Shown here: piece after piece, positions 1-6,788 of the stretch
Layout of the letters: each line of letters begins with the position of its first letter
Position numbering within the stretch: the stretch's first letter is position 1
Origin: Bacteroidota bacterium
GTDB taxonomy: Bacteria; Bacteroidota; Bacteroidia; UBA7662; CANHCV01
Direction: 5' to 3'
Length of the DNA: 6,788 bases
NCBI GenBank assembly: GCA_027488715.1
Contig: JAIYBD010000084.1
Location: forward strand, 1 to 6,788
Made by a program: the position numbers and the translations under genes
Notes under the pieces: generated by a model
Told to the model about the DNA's origin: nothing
Seen by the model: the letters and a program-made list of their open reading frames with translations, nothing else
The model's database searches: none

Positions 1-2
1 CA

Positions 3-3000
3 GCGGGTGGAGCTGGATTTTATTACTTCTTTTACGATTGGAGAGTTACGATTATTGAATGTGAGTCCGATCGAGTTCCCATTTCTGTGACTGTAAATCC
101 CAAGCCGATTGTTTCCTTGGGGCCTGACATTGATACCTGCCAAGCCGCTGCAACCATTACTTTGGATGCTGGTAATGCAACCAATAATTTTTCTTACTTC
201 TGGTTACCCGATTCTACCACCAATCAAACACTTACCACCAGCCAATCGGGTACATACATTGCTCAAGTTACGAATCCGCTAACCGGTTGTTTTCAGCGAG
301 ATACCATTCAGGTTCGTATTCTAACTCGACCCATTCCGAATTTGGGCCCAGATACTGCAATTTGTGGTAATCGTTTGGTGCTGAATCCTAAAGTAACCGG
401 TGGCGGTGTATCTTACTTATGGAGTCCTGGAGGACAAACCTCTTCAACTTTGGCCATTGCTGCTTCGGGAACATATACGGTTCGGGCTCAGCGCAGTGCA
501 AATTGCTTCGCTATCGATACGGTGGTTGCGCAATTGAATCCGATTCCTTCGGTTTCCCTTGGAAACGACACCGCATTTTGTGTTTCGGGAACGCTTTCTG
601 CGAACCAACCGTCCCTTTCAAAAATTTGGAGTACAGGAGATACCACCGATCAAATTCGCGTTAGTCAGGCTGGAACCTATTGGGTAAAAGTCTTTAATCC
701 AGTAACGCTCTGTGAAATGACGGATTCAATTCAAATTTTGATCAATGCGAATCCAATGGTCCAATTGGGTACCGATTCGTTTATTTGTGGACGTAATTTT
801 ATTTTAAAGCCACAATCTCCTGATTCCAATTGGATTTATCGATGGAATAATGGAAGTATTGGAAACCAATTGGCTATTCGAAATTCTGGACTTTATTCAG
901 TTCAAGTTACCCAACCTACAACAGGGTGCTCTGGTTCTGATTCTGTTCTGCTAACGTTAGATACCATTGATGTATTTTTAGGGAACGATACCAATATTTG
1001 TTCCAATATTATTTTGTCGCCTAATTTGAATGGGTCTCAATATCAATATTCTTGGACTCCCAATTTTGGTAACTCTCCAGCGGTGTTTGTTTCAACAACT
1101 GGTACGTATGCTCTTACTGTAACCAACACGATTTCTGGTTGTATAGCTTCCGATACCATTCAAGTGAATTTTTATCCAACTCCCATAGCACGATTGGGCA
1201 ACGATACAGCTTTATGCGCCAATCAATACACATTTAGAAACAAAGTAAGCAACATCAATACCCAATACCTTTGGAGTACAGGAACTTCGGTTTCCGACAC
1301 CCAAACGGTGTTTACATCGGGATCTACCATCGTTACAGCAATTCATCAATTAACGGGGTGCAGCACTAAAGACACCATGAATGTTACGTTGAATGCTACT
1401 CCAATTGTTCAGTTAGGTCCCGATTCAAGTTTTTGCGGTTCTACTATAATTACCCCCAATATCCCACCCGCCGGAAATCAGTTCTTATGGAGTAATGGGA
1501 ATACAGGACCACAAATTTCTACCACAACAACCGGATTGTTTTGGGTTAGAGTAACCAATTCGAGCACCGGTTGTATTGGAAGAGATACGGTTTCTGTTCA
1601 GATTAACGCTGTACCTCAATTCAATTTAGGAAACGACACGGTTTTATGCAGTGGGAACTTAACGCTGCAGGTTTCAAATCCGAATTCTTTTGCTGCTCTT
1701 TGGAATACGGGATCATCCTCCAATAGTATCGTGGTTCCAAGTTCGGGCACCTATTGGCTTCAGTTGACCGATACCACTTCGGGTTGTTTTAAATACGATT
1801 CCATTCAGGTGATATACGATACTGTTCAAATTTTTGCAGGAAATGATACATCCTATTGTGGAAATGCGGTATTAATTCCACAAACCAATCCAAGCAGTTT
1901 GGGCTATTTGTGGAATGGTGGTGTATCGAATACCCCATTAACGGTAACCCAAAGTGGAAGTTACGTGGTAACTACTCAGAATGCCTTCACAGGATGCTCG
2001 GCTACCGATACCGTTCAAATTGGAATCAATGCATTGCCGAGCTTCTCGTTGGGGAATGACACGATTTCATGCGGTTCTCCTATCATCATCGGTTCAAATT
2101 TGCCATCTTCTAATAATTACGTTTGGAATGGATCGGTAAGTTCCTCCACCTTCACCGCAAGTGCAACCGGAAATGTTTGGGTAAAAGGAACGAATCCATC
2201 CACCGGTTGCTACAATTTCGATACCATTCAAGTAACCATGGATACGGTGACTGTTTTTGTTGGAAACGACACCACCGTTTGCGATAGCTTCCTCATGGTA
2301 GCCCAAACCAATCGAAGCGGTTATTTGCTGAATTGGAATCCGGTTGCTCCAGCTTTGTTATCCAGGATGGTCACTCAAACAGGTTCGTATTATTTGCAAG
2401 TAACCAATCCACTTACCGGATGTTCGGCTTTGGATTCTGCTTACCATGTTGTTAACGTTACACCGAGGTTTAATTTGGGTAACGATACCTTTATCTGTGG
2501 AAACGATTCTTTGGTTCTTCAACCGGCGATTACGGCTTCAGGATTTTCATGGAGTAACGGAAATCCAACGCTGCGAAATGTGATTCGAGCTACGGGCAAT
2601 TATTGGTTAACCGCTTCCAATGGTCAGTGCGGATTCACCGATTCAATTTTAGTTACGGTTAGCGCAGGAGTAACCGCTAATTTCATTTCTTCGTACAATG
2701 GACTTACGGCATTTGTGGTAGCGAACAGCTTCCCCAATGCCCGTTATTTCTGGGACTTTGGAGATGGGAATACAGGTACAGGTCAAAATACTTCCCACAC
2801 GTATGCTAGATCGGGTTATTACCAAATTCAACTCATCGTTACCGATAGCTGCGATGTAGATACCATTGTTAAACCTTTGCTCATCATTGCTCAAGGAACT
2901 TCTCAGATTTCTGATTCGTGGATGGTATATCCAAATCCAGCCAATGAAGAAGTTTGGTTGGTAGGTAATTCGATTTTGAATGGCAACATCCAACTTTTTG

Positions 3001-3152
3001 ATGCTTTAGGACGAAAAGTTCAAATTCCTCATTTCGAAAATCAAGGTACAAAAATGAAAATCTCTACAAAGTCTTTGCCCAATGGAATATATTGGATCAA
3101 ATGGCAAGGCGATCACGAAATGAAATCAGCCAAAATAATCATTCAACACTAA
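3..3152 (+). CDS. Large secreted repeat protein with PKD domain and T9SS sorting domain (5' partial)
   Basis: The reading frame is open from the first full codon at position 3, so the true start and the expected signal peptide lie left of the window; the GTG at 87 is only an internal codon. The visible 1049 residues begin with the end of an Ig-like domain (CESDRVPISVTVNP). Numbering from the codon at 87, twelve tandem repeats of about 71 residues fill residues 4-858. The consensus is L-G-N-D-T-x-x-C, then Y-L-W-S-x-G, S-G-T-Y-W-V and G-C-x-x-x-D-T-I-x-V. A PKD domain follows (about 862-935, WDFGDG at 889-894, SHTYARSGYYQI). The end (948-1021) is a type A sorting domain: YPNPANEEVWL, LFDALGRKV, LPNGIYWIKW. 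Proteins of this kind are exported by Sec, moved across the outer membrane by type IX secretion, and usually anchored or released after tail cleavage. No catalytic domain is visible, so an adhesin or structural surface role is inferred, not shown. Confidence 0.93.
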   Translation, partial: AGGAGFYYFFYDWRVTIIECESDRVPISVTVNPKPIVSLGPDIDTCQAAATITLDAGNATNNFSYFWLPDSTTNQTLTTSQSGTYIAQVTNPLTGCFQRDTIQVRILTRPIPNLGPDTAICGNRLVLNPKVTGGGVSYLWSPGGQTSSTLAIAASGTYTVRAQRSANCFAIDTVVAQLNPIPSVSLGNDTAFCVSGTLSANQPSLSKIWSTGDTTDQIRVSQAGTYWVKVFNPVTLCEMTDSIQILINANPMVQLGTDSFICGRNFILKPQSPDSNWIYRWNNGSIGNQLAIRNSGLYSVQVTQPTTGCSGSDSVLLTLDTIDVFLGNDTNICSNIILSPNLNGSQYQYSWTPNFGNSPAVFVSTTGTYALTVTNTISGCIASDTIQVNFYPTPIARLGNDTALCANQYTFRNKVSNINTQYLWSTGTSVSDTQTVFTSGSTIVTAIHQLTGCSTKDTMNVTLNATPIVQLGPDSSFCGSTIITPNIPPAGNQFLWSNGNTGPQISTTTTGLFWVRVTNSSTGCIGRDTVSVQINAVPQFNLGNDTVLCSGNLTLQVSNPNSFAALWNTGSSSNSIVVPSSGTYWLQLTDTTSGCFKYDSIQVIYDTVQIFAGNDTSYCGNAVLIPQTNPSSLGYLWNGGVSNTPLTVTQSGSYVVTTQNAFTGCSATDTVQIGINALPSFSLGNDTISCGSPIIIGSNLPSSNNYVWNGSVSSSTFTASATGNVWVKGTNPSTGCYNFDTIQVTMDTVTVFVGNDTTVCDSFLMVAQTNRSGYLLNWNPVAPALLSRMVTQTGSYYLQVTNPLTGCSALDSAYHVVNVTPRFNLGNDTFICGNDSLVLQPAITASGFSWSNGNPTLRNVIRATGNYWLTASNGQCGFTDSILVTVSAGVTANFISSYNGLTAFVVANSFPNARYFWDFGDGNTGTGQNTSHTYARSGYYQIQLIVTDSCDVDTIVKPLLIIAQGTSQISDSWMVYPNPANEEVWLVGNSILNGNIQLFDALGRKVQIPHFENQGTKMKISTKSLPNGIYWIKWQGDHEMKSAKIIIQH
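96..2660 (+). repeat. Twelve tandem protein-coding repeats of about 213 bp
   Basis: Twelve units of 69-76 residues follow without spacers. They start near 96, 324, 537, 744, 960, 1173, 1392, 1605, 1818, 2028, 2241 and 2454. Each has one Cys after the L-G-x-D-(T/S) opening and one near its end, usually in G-C, which suggests one disulfide per unit. The DNA has diverged well beyond near-identity. Only short stretches such as GATACCATTCA recur, so the array is old and unlikely to be an assembly collapse. Units 5, 9 and 11 open with a D-T-(I/V)-x-(I/V)-F-x-G linker, whereas most others open with N-x-x-P. The units resemble Ig-like repeats common in Bacteroidota surface proteins; I cannot assign a named family with certainty. 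Confidence 0.9.
2928..3149 (+). other. T9SS type A C-terminal sorting domain (coding region)
   Basis: The last 74 residues carry the three motifs expected of this domain: YPNPANEEVWL at its start, LFDALGRKV in the middle, and LPNGIYWIKW followed by a lysine-containing final strand (KSAKIIIQH). In characterised members this tail is recognised by the type IX translocon and removed by the PorU sortase. The domain is complete and ends at a TAA stop, so this side of the gene is intact. Confidence 0.93.
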
Positions 3153-3160
3153 TCATTCAA

Positions 3161-3186
3161 GGGCAGCCGAAAGGTTGCCCTTTTTT
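3161..3186 (+). terminator. Intrinsic terminator with GAAA tetraloop
   Basis: An 8-bp stem (GGGCAGCC paired with GGTTGCCC, with one G-U wobble) closes a GAAA tetraloop and is followed directly by six T. It begins 9 bases after the stop codon of the repeat protein. It should end that transcript and so separates the repeat protein from the glycan genes downstream. Confidence 0.92.
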
Positions 3187-3204
3187 AATGAATGTTTCCG
3201 AATG

Positions 3205-3212
3205 TATCTTTG
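3205..3212 (+). promoter_or_regulatory. Candidate Bacteroidetes -7 promoter box
   Basis: TATCTTTG matches the Bacteroidetes housekeeping -7 consensus TAnnTTTG at every defined position. It lies between the terminator and the glycosyltransferase gene, where a new promoter is needed. I see no good -33 TTG at the usual distance: the nearest, at 3175-3177, is about 27 bases upstream of the box and lies inside the terminator stem. Transcription would start at or within a few bases of the ATG at 3218, giving a leaderless or nearly leaderless mRNA. If translation really began at the ATG at 3188, the box would lie inside the gene. Confidence 0.45.
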
Positions 3213-3217
3213 AGAGA

Positions 3218-5392
3218 ATGTCCCAAATTCTCTATCTCCATCAGTACTTCAAAACGCCGTCAGAAGCCGGGGCTTCACGCTCTTATTTTTTGGCGAAGGC
3301 CATGGTTGAAGCAGGACATCAAGTTACCATCATTACCCAGGGAGACTTTAATAAAGAAGAAGTCTTCGACGGGATAAAGGTGATTTATTTAGAGAACCAA
3401 TATTCCAATAAAATGGGAGTCTTGAAAAGAATTCGAGCTTACTTCCAATTTTATTTCTCTGCAAAAAATACGGCTAAACAGCTCGATTTCGATTTTATTT
3501 ATGCAACTTCAACTCCCTTGCTGGTGGGCTGGTTGGGGCGAAAATTGGCCATAAAAAGAAAGGTTCAGTATTTCTTTGAGGTGAGGGATTTATGGCCTGA
3601 CTTTCCCATTCAGGCTGGTGTTTTGCCCTTTCCATTTTCTTGGATGTTACGAAAAATGGAGCGGGTGATATACCGAGACGCTCAAAAGATTGTTACGTGC
3701 TCGAAAGGGATTTATGAAACAGTTTGTCAAAGAACCATTCCTGGAAAAGTATTGGTAGCGTCCAATTTTTCACCTTTTCCTAAAGTCGAGATTGAAAAAG
3801 ATACTGAGAACTTTATTTACTTTGGAAGTTTGGGTCGGTACAATGGGATCGAATTGTGGCGCCCATTCCTCGAACGATGGAAGGAAGTTGGATTGGGCGC
3901 CCAATGGTACGTTGTGGGGGAAGGGGCACAAGAATCTTTGGTAGAACAGTTAGCCCTTGAGTTTCCTTTTTTACATCTGATGAAGCCCATTCCTCGTAAC
4001 GAATTACTTTCCTTCATTCGAGAAAAGAACATTCGGTATTCTTGGGTAACTTTTTCTTCCTTGCCCGTTCTTCAAACCAATTCTCCCAATAAATTGTTCG
4101 ATTCATGGCAATGGGGTTTAATTCCTATCATCAATCAACACGGCTGGATGAACGATTGGGCAGGTGAAAATGCGGCCGTATTTTACCACCACACTAACCC
4201 TGATCAGACCATTCAACAGCTATTAAAGATCAATTTTTCGGAGTCTGAACTACAAAAGTTTCAAAATGGAACAAAAAAGGCTTCAGCCTATTTTGACTCG
4301 AATAAATCCATTTCAGAAGTCATTGATGCGATTCCCTTGAATAACAATCACCAACATAAAAAATGTGCAATTATTTCTCCGGTACATCCACCTTATGACC
4401 AACGATTATCGCAAAGAATTCCGGAATGCATATCTTCTGAAAATGTGGTTTATTATTTGGGAAAGGGTAGGGGATTACCTTCTATTTCCTCGCCATGGAT
4501 TCGAATGTTACTTTTTTATCCTTGGATTATCTTGTGGATTTTGTGCCATCGAATTCAAGTGATTCTCCTGGCCGATCCTGAAATGTTACCTTTGGGAATT
4601 CTTTTAAATAAGTGCGGTTTTGATGTTGTTTGGGATGTTCATGAAGATTTTGATGAGCAATTTCAACTGAAAGGAAAGAAAAGTCCAAAGCTGACTCAAG
4701 GAATTTTACGATTAGAACAAATCCTTTTGAAATTGAAAGCGAAATTATGGGTAACTGAAAAATACTATTCCCTTATGCTTCGCTATCGGAACTTCTCTCC
4801 TCAGTACCTTCCTAATTTCCCCAGTTCATATCCATTCAAATTGATTTCTCAAAAGTTTGAAAAAGAAAGCGATCAACCAAAATTTATTTACGTTGGCGTG
4901 ATCAATGAATTTCGAGGAATGCCTGAGTTATTCGGGGCGTGGGAAAGGGTGATGGAGGTTTATCCAAAAGCCGAATTGATTTTGGTTGGCCGTTCAACCA
5001 TGGTGATTCCTAAAAGTATCCGACATTTAGAGGGTAATTGGTTGGAAATTGCACCGGCCATTTCAGGAGCTTGGGCCGGGATTTCGTTGATCAAAAAAGT
5101 CAATGAACAAACGCATTATCCCTTTCTTTCTTTTCCAACGAAAATTGGCGAATATGCCCGTTTGGGCTTGCCTGTTGTTTGTAACCGAACGCCAATTCAT
5201 GAGGAATTTTTGAAAGACACTGGAGTTTTTGTCGATGAAATAACTGTAAATCAATTGAGTGAAAGAATCATTTCATTTATACGCCAGGAAAAGGAGAGAA
5301 TAATTCTTAAAAAAAATGCTTTGAAAAAAAAGGCTGACTTTCAAAATAATTCCGAGAGTTTTTCAAAAATATCCGAACTTTACCAAATATGA
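3218..5392 (+). CDS. Tandem fusion of two GT-B glycosyltransferases
   Basis: This 724-residue protein is about twice the usual length of a GT4-type enzyme and holds two complete modules. Module 1 (about 1-369) resembles WbuB-like GT4 proteins: HQYFKTPSEAGASRS near the N-terminus, EVRDLWPD at 121-128, FGSLGRYNG from 202 and NSPNKLFDSW at 288-297. A short polar linker follows (about 370-382). Module 2 (about 383-724) has VHPPYDQRLS at 389-398, DPEMLP at 453-458, DVHEDF at 473-478, VGVINEFRG at 559-567 and KIGEYARLGLPVV at 642-654. A hydrophobic stretch at 425-451 suggests contact with the inner membrane. Each module probably transfers a sugar from a nucleotide donor to a growing lipid-linked or surface glycan; donors and acceptors are unknown. 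The ATG at 3218 was chosen because family similarity begins there; the frame is also open to ATGs at 3188 and 3092, but the latter lies inside the upstream gene and before the terminator. The 3' end overlaps the next gene by ATGA. Confidence 0.9.
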   Translation: MSQILYLHQYFKTPSEAGASRSYFLAKAMVEAGHQVTIITQGDFNKEEVFDGIKVIYLENQYSNKMGVLKRIRAYFQFYFSAKNTAKQLDFDFIYATSTPLLVGWLGRKLAIKRKVQYFFEVRDLWPDFPIQAGVLPFPFSWMLRKMERVIYRDAQKIVTCSKGIYETVCQRTIPGKVLVASNFSPFPKVEIEKDTENFIYFGSLGRYNGIELWRPFLERWKEVGLGAQWYVVGEGAQESLVEQLALEFPFLHLMKPIPRNELLSFIREKNIRYSWVTFSSLPVLQTNSPNKLFDSWQWGLIPIINQHGWMNDWAGENAAVFYHHTNPDQTIQQLLKINFSESELQKFQNGTKKASAYFDSNKSISEVIDAIPLNNNHQHKKCAIISPVHPPYDQRLSQRIPECISSENVVYYLGKGRGLPSISSPWIRMLLFYPWIILWILCHRIQVILLADPEMLPLGILLNKCGFDVVWDVHEDFDEQFQLKGKKSPKLTQGILRLEQILLKLKAKLWVTEKYYSLMLRYRNFSPQYLPNFPSSYPFKLISQKFEKESDQPKFIYVGVINEFRGMPELFGAWERVMEVYPKAELILVGRSTMVIPKSIRHLEGNWLEIAPAISGAWAGISLIKKVNEQTHYPFLSFPTKIGEYARLGLPVVCNRTPIHEEFLKDTGVFVDEITVNQLSERIISFIRQEKERIILKKNALKKKADFQNNSESFSKISELYQI

Positions 5393-6788
5393 CCTTAAGG
5401 CAATCAAGTTTGGTGAAAGGGTGGCAACTCTGGAATAGAGTTTTCGGTTTATTGATGCCGGTCGAAAAAACGACTTTTATCCGATTATTGTTTCTCAATT
5501 TGGTCTTAGGGATTTTGGAGTTATCTGGATTACTTTCTGTGTTACCCATCATTTTTGCTTTAAAAGATCACCACGAATTGGAGAAATATTCCTGGTGGAG
5601 TTGGATACGATCAATCAATCCTTTTCCCAATTTGGATGGGATGCTACTTTTTTTACTCTTAGGTGCTATTGGTATTTACCTCATCAAAACTTGGTTCAAT
5701 CTGTGGTTACAAAAGTCATTCGTGAAATTCAGTTTGGGTATTGCGGGGCGACATTCCGAAGCGATGTTGTTGAGTATTTTGAATATTCCCTTGCTCGAAT
5801 TTCAAGAATTGCCCACGGGAAAAGGCTTGCGAAATGTGGTAAATATTCCCCAATTCTTCGCCAAAAATGTTTTGTTAGTCGTTTTGCAATGGGTTTCTGA
5901 AATAGCCGTCATGTTGGTTATTTTCTTGGCATTACTCATTTACAATCCCTTATTGTTGGTTTTGTTGATGGGGACATTGGGCGTTTCTGGGCTGTTGTTT
6001 TATTTGGCTTATCGTCGGTATTTCTACATCAAAGGGAAAGAGGATGATCGCCTACAGGAAGGAATTTTGAGGGATGTTATTGCCATGGTAGGTGGAATCA
6101 TCGACTGGAGATTACTCAATAAGCAAGAATTCGTTGTTTCTAAAATTGCTGAAAAAATAAAAAAGTCCAATCAACTCAATGTTGAATTGGAATTGGCCAA
6201 AGGTTTACCTAATCTGTTGATTGAAATTACAGCCTTGGTTTCCATTTTGGTCATCTTCATTTACACCAGTCTGCAAAGTTCAGAACCTCGTTTTTGGGTA
6301 AATATTCTTGCAGTTTACGCATTAGCGGCTTTTCGAATCATGCCTTCCATCAAACGAATTTTATCCTATTTATCTCGAATTAAGATTTTTGAATACACCA
6401 TTTCAGAGATTGAAAACTTACGTTCTCTCCAGCAAAACGAAAATAAAAATCTAAGTTTTGAAAATGACCTAATCTTGGAAGATGTAAGCTTTTGGCATCA
6501 GAAATCGTTGAAAAAACTACTTTCCAATATTTCTCTTGAAATAAAAAAGGGAGATTGCATAGGAATTTTTGGACCAAGCGGTACGGGTAAATCAACCCTT
6601 TTAAACATTTTGATGGGACTCATTCCACCTAAAAGTGGACGAGTTTTGGTCGATGGAATTTCATTGCAAGATCCTTCAGGGATTTTCGCCTACGTTCGCC
6701 AAGATGTGTATGTGATGGAAGGGAGTGTAGTTAAAAATATCGCCTTGGGAATTCCCGAAGACCAAAAAAAAAAAAAAAAAATTGATGA
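5389..6788 (+). CDS. PglK/MsbA-like ABC exporter, fused permease and ATPase (3' partial)
   Basis: The frame has no stop from the ATG at 5389 to the right edge, giving 466 residues of a protein usually about 560-600 long. Six hydrophobic segments fit a type IV ABC exporter fold: roughly 33-57, 85-103, 160-184, 185-208, 270-297 and 304-322. The nucleotide-binding domain follows, with Walker A GPSGTGKST at 395-403 and the Q-loop glutamine at 438 (YVRQDVYVMEGSV). The signature motif, Walker B and H-loop should lie beyond the window. The E-x-x-G-x-x-x-x-x-P pattern in the first helix resembles PglK-type flippases of lipid-linked oligosaccharides. With the adjoining glycosyltransferase gene this suggests flipping of a glycan carrier, although lipid or peptide export is not excluded. 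The start is the first ATG after an in-frame TAA at 5347, and it overlaps the upstream stop as ATGA, so translation is probably coupled. No Shine-Dalgarno is seen. An A18 run encodes five lysines at 460-464. Confidence 0.9.
   Translation, partial: MTLRQSSLVKGWQLWNRVFGLLMPVEKTTFIRLLFLNLVLGILELSGLLSVLPIIFALKDHHELEKYSWWSWIRSINPFPNLDGMLLFLLLGAIGIYLIKTWFNLWLQKSFVKFSLGIAGRHSEAMLLSILNIPLLEFQELPTGKGLRNVVNIPQFFAKNVLLVVLQWVSEIAVMLVIFLALLIYNPLLLVLLMGTLGVSGLLFYLAYRRYFYIKGKEDDRLQEGILRDVIAMVGGIIDWRLLNKQEFVVSKIAEKIKKSNQLNVELELAKGLPNLLIEITALVSILVIFIYTSLQSSEPRFWVNILAVYALAAFRIMPSIKRILSYLSRIKIFEYTISEIENLRSLQQNENKNLSFENDLILEDVSFWHQKSLKKLLSNISLEIKKGDCIGIFGPSGTGKSTLLNILMGLIPPKSGRVLVDGISLQDPSGIFAYVRQDVYVMEGSVVKNIALGIPEDQKKKKKID
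6764..6781 (+). repeat. A18 homopolymer inside the ABC exporter gene
   Basis: Eighteen consecutive A follow GACC and precede TTGATGA. As written the frame stays open and reads D-Q-K-K-K-K-K-I-D. The I-D after the run fits the acidic I-D-(E) stretch common at this place in ABC exporters, so length 18 appears to be the in-frame state. With 19 A the next codons would be AAT TGA TGA, stopping the protein at about residue 465. With 17 A the frame would read TTG ATG A and then leave the window. Runs this long slip readily in replication and transcription, and are also easily miscounted in sequencing. Confidence 0.85.

Noticed and set aside
2649..2993. Minus-strand open frame of 114 codons opposite the PKD/sorting-domain region.
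   Set aside because: It lies wholly opposite a clear coding region with recognised domains, and its translation shows no recognisable motif.
3092..3217. In-frame extension of the glycosyltransferase upstream to ATGs at 3092 or 3188.
   Set aside because: The 3092 start would overlap the repeat gene's coding end and read across the terminator. Family-like sequence (ILYLHQYF) begins right after 3218. The ATG at 3188 remains possible but adds residues with no recognisable similarity.
4365..4562. Short open frame near the module join that might be a separate second gene.
   Set aside because: It is out of frame with module 2; the recognisable motifs VHPPYDQRLS and DPEMLP are in the frame of the long protein.
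5326..5332. A AAA AAG heptamer in frame near the end of the glycosyltransferase gene, resembling a dnaX-type -1 frameshift site that would move into the exporter's frame.
   Set aside because: The -1 frame meets a TGA at 5335 and a TAA at 5347, so no fusion to the exporter can form; it would only shorten the tail by about 20 residues.
5307..5552. Minus-strand open frame across the glycosyltransferase/exporter junction.
   Set aside because: It is opposite two well-supported overlapping genes and its lysine/asparagine-rich translation reflects the AT-rich sequence.
5595..5900. Plus-strand open frame of 101 codons within the exporter gene.
   Set aside because: It is in another frame of the exporter's membrane domain, which reads as a coherent ABC permease; its own translation shows no recognisable features.
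1..6788. tRNA, rRNA, CRISPR array, insertion sequence ends or transposase genes.
   Set aside because: None seen by reading. The sequence is nearly all coding, and the only repeats are the diverged protein repeats and A runs.

Overview
The window is a gene-dense, AT-leaning stretch that looks like chromosome of a Bacteroidota (flavobacterium- or cytophaga-like) bacterium. Four things point there: a C-terminal type IX secretion (T9SS type A) sorting domain, Ig-like/PKD repeat architecture, no Shine-Dalgarno sequences before the start codons, and a TAnnTTTG-type -7 box. All three genes are on the + strand. The first is cut by the left edge of the window and the last by the right edge, so the window may be a whole short contig.

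Positions 3-3152 encode the C-terminal 1049 residues of a very large secreted surface protein. It has the tail of one Ig-like domain, twelve tandem repeats of about 71 residues (each with two cysteines), a PKD domain, and the T9SS sorting domain. A strong intrinsic terminator with a GAAA tetraloop follows within 10 bases of its stop codon.

After the terminator a second transcription unit begins, with a likely -7 box ending 5 bases before the preferred start codon. Its first gene (3218-5392) encodes two GT-B glycosyltransferases fused in tandem. Its second gene (5389-6788, open at the right edge) overlaps it by ATGA and encodes a PglK/MsbA-like ABC exporter with six predicted membrane helices and a Walker A motif. 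Together they look like part of a surface-glycan operon: the fused enzyme would add two sugars to a lipid-linked glycan and the ABC protein would flip it across the inner membrane. The sugars and the final acceptor cannot be told from the sequence.

The most unusual signal is an uninterrupted run of 18 A inside the ABC transporter's nucleotide-binding domain. One extra A would put two TGA stops directly after the run, before the signature motif and Walker B. That is the layout expected of a phase-variable or slippage-controlled gene, but it lies 7 bases from the end of the window, where an assembly error is a serious alternative. A second, more speculative link is that the repeat protein carries about two dozen D-(S/T)-(A/I/L/V/M/T) tripeptides, the published Bacteroidetes O-glycosylation motif, and sits next to glycan genes.
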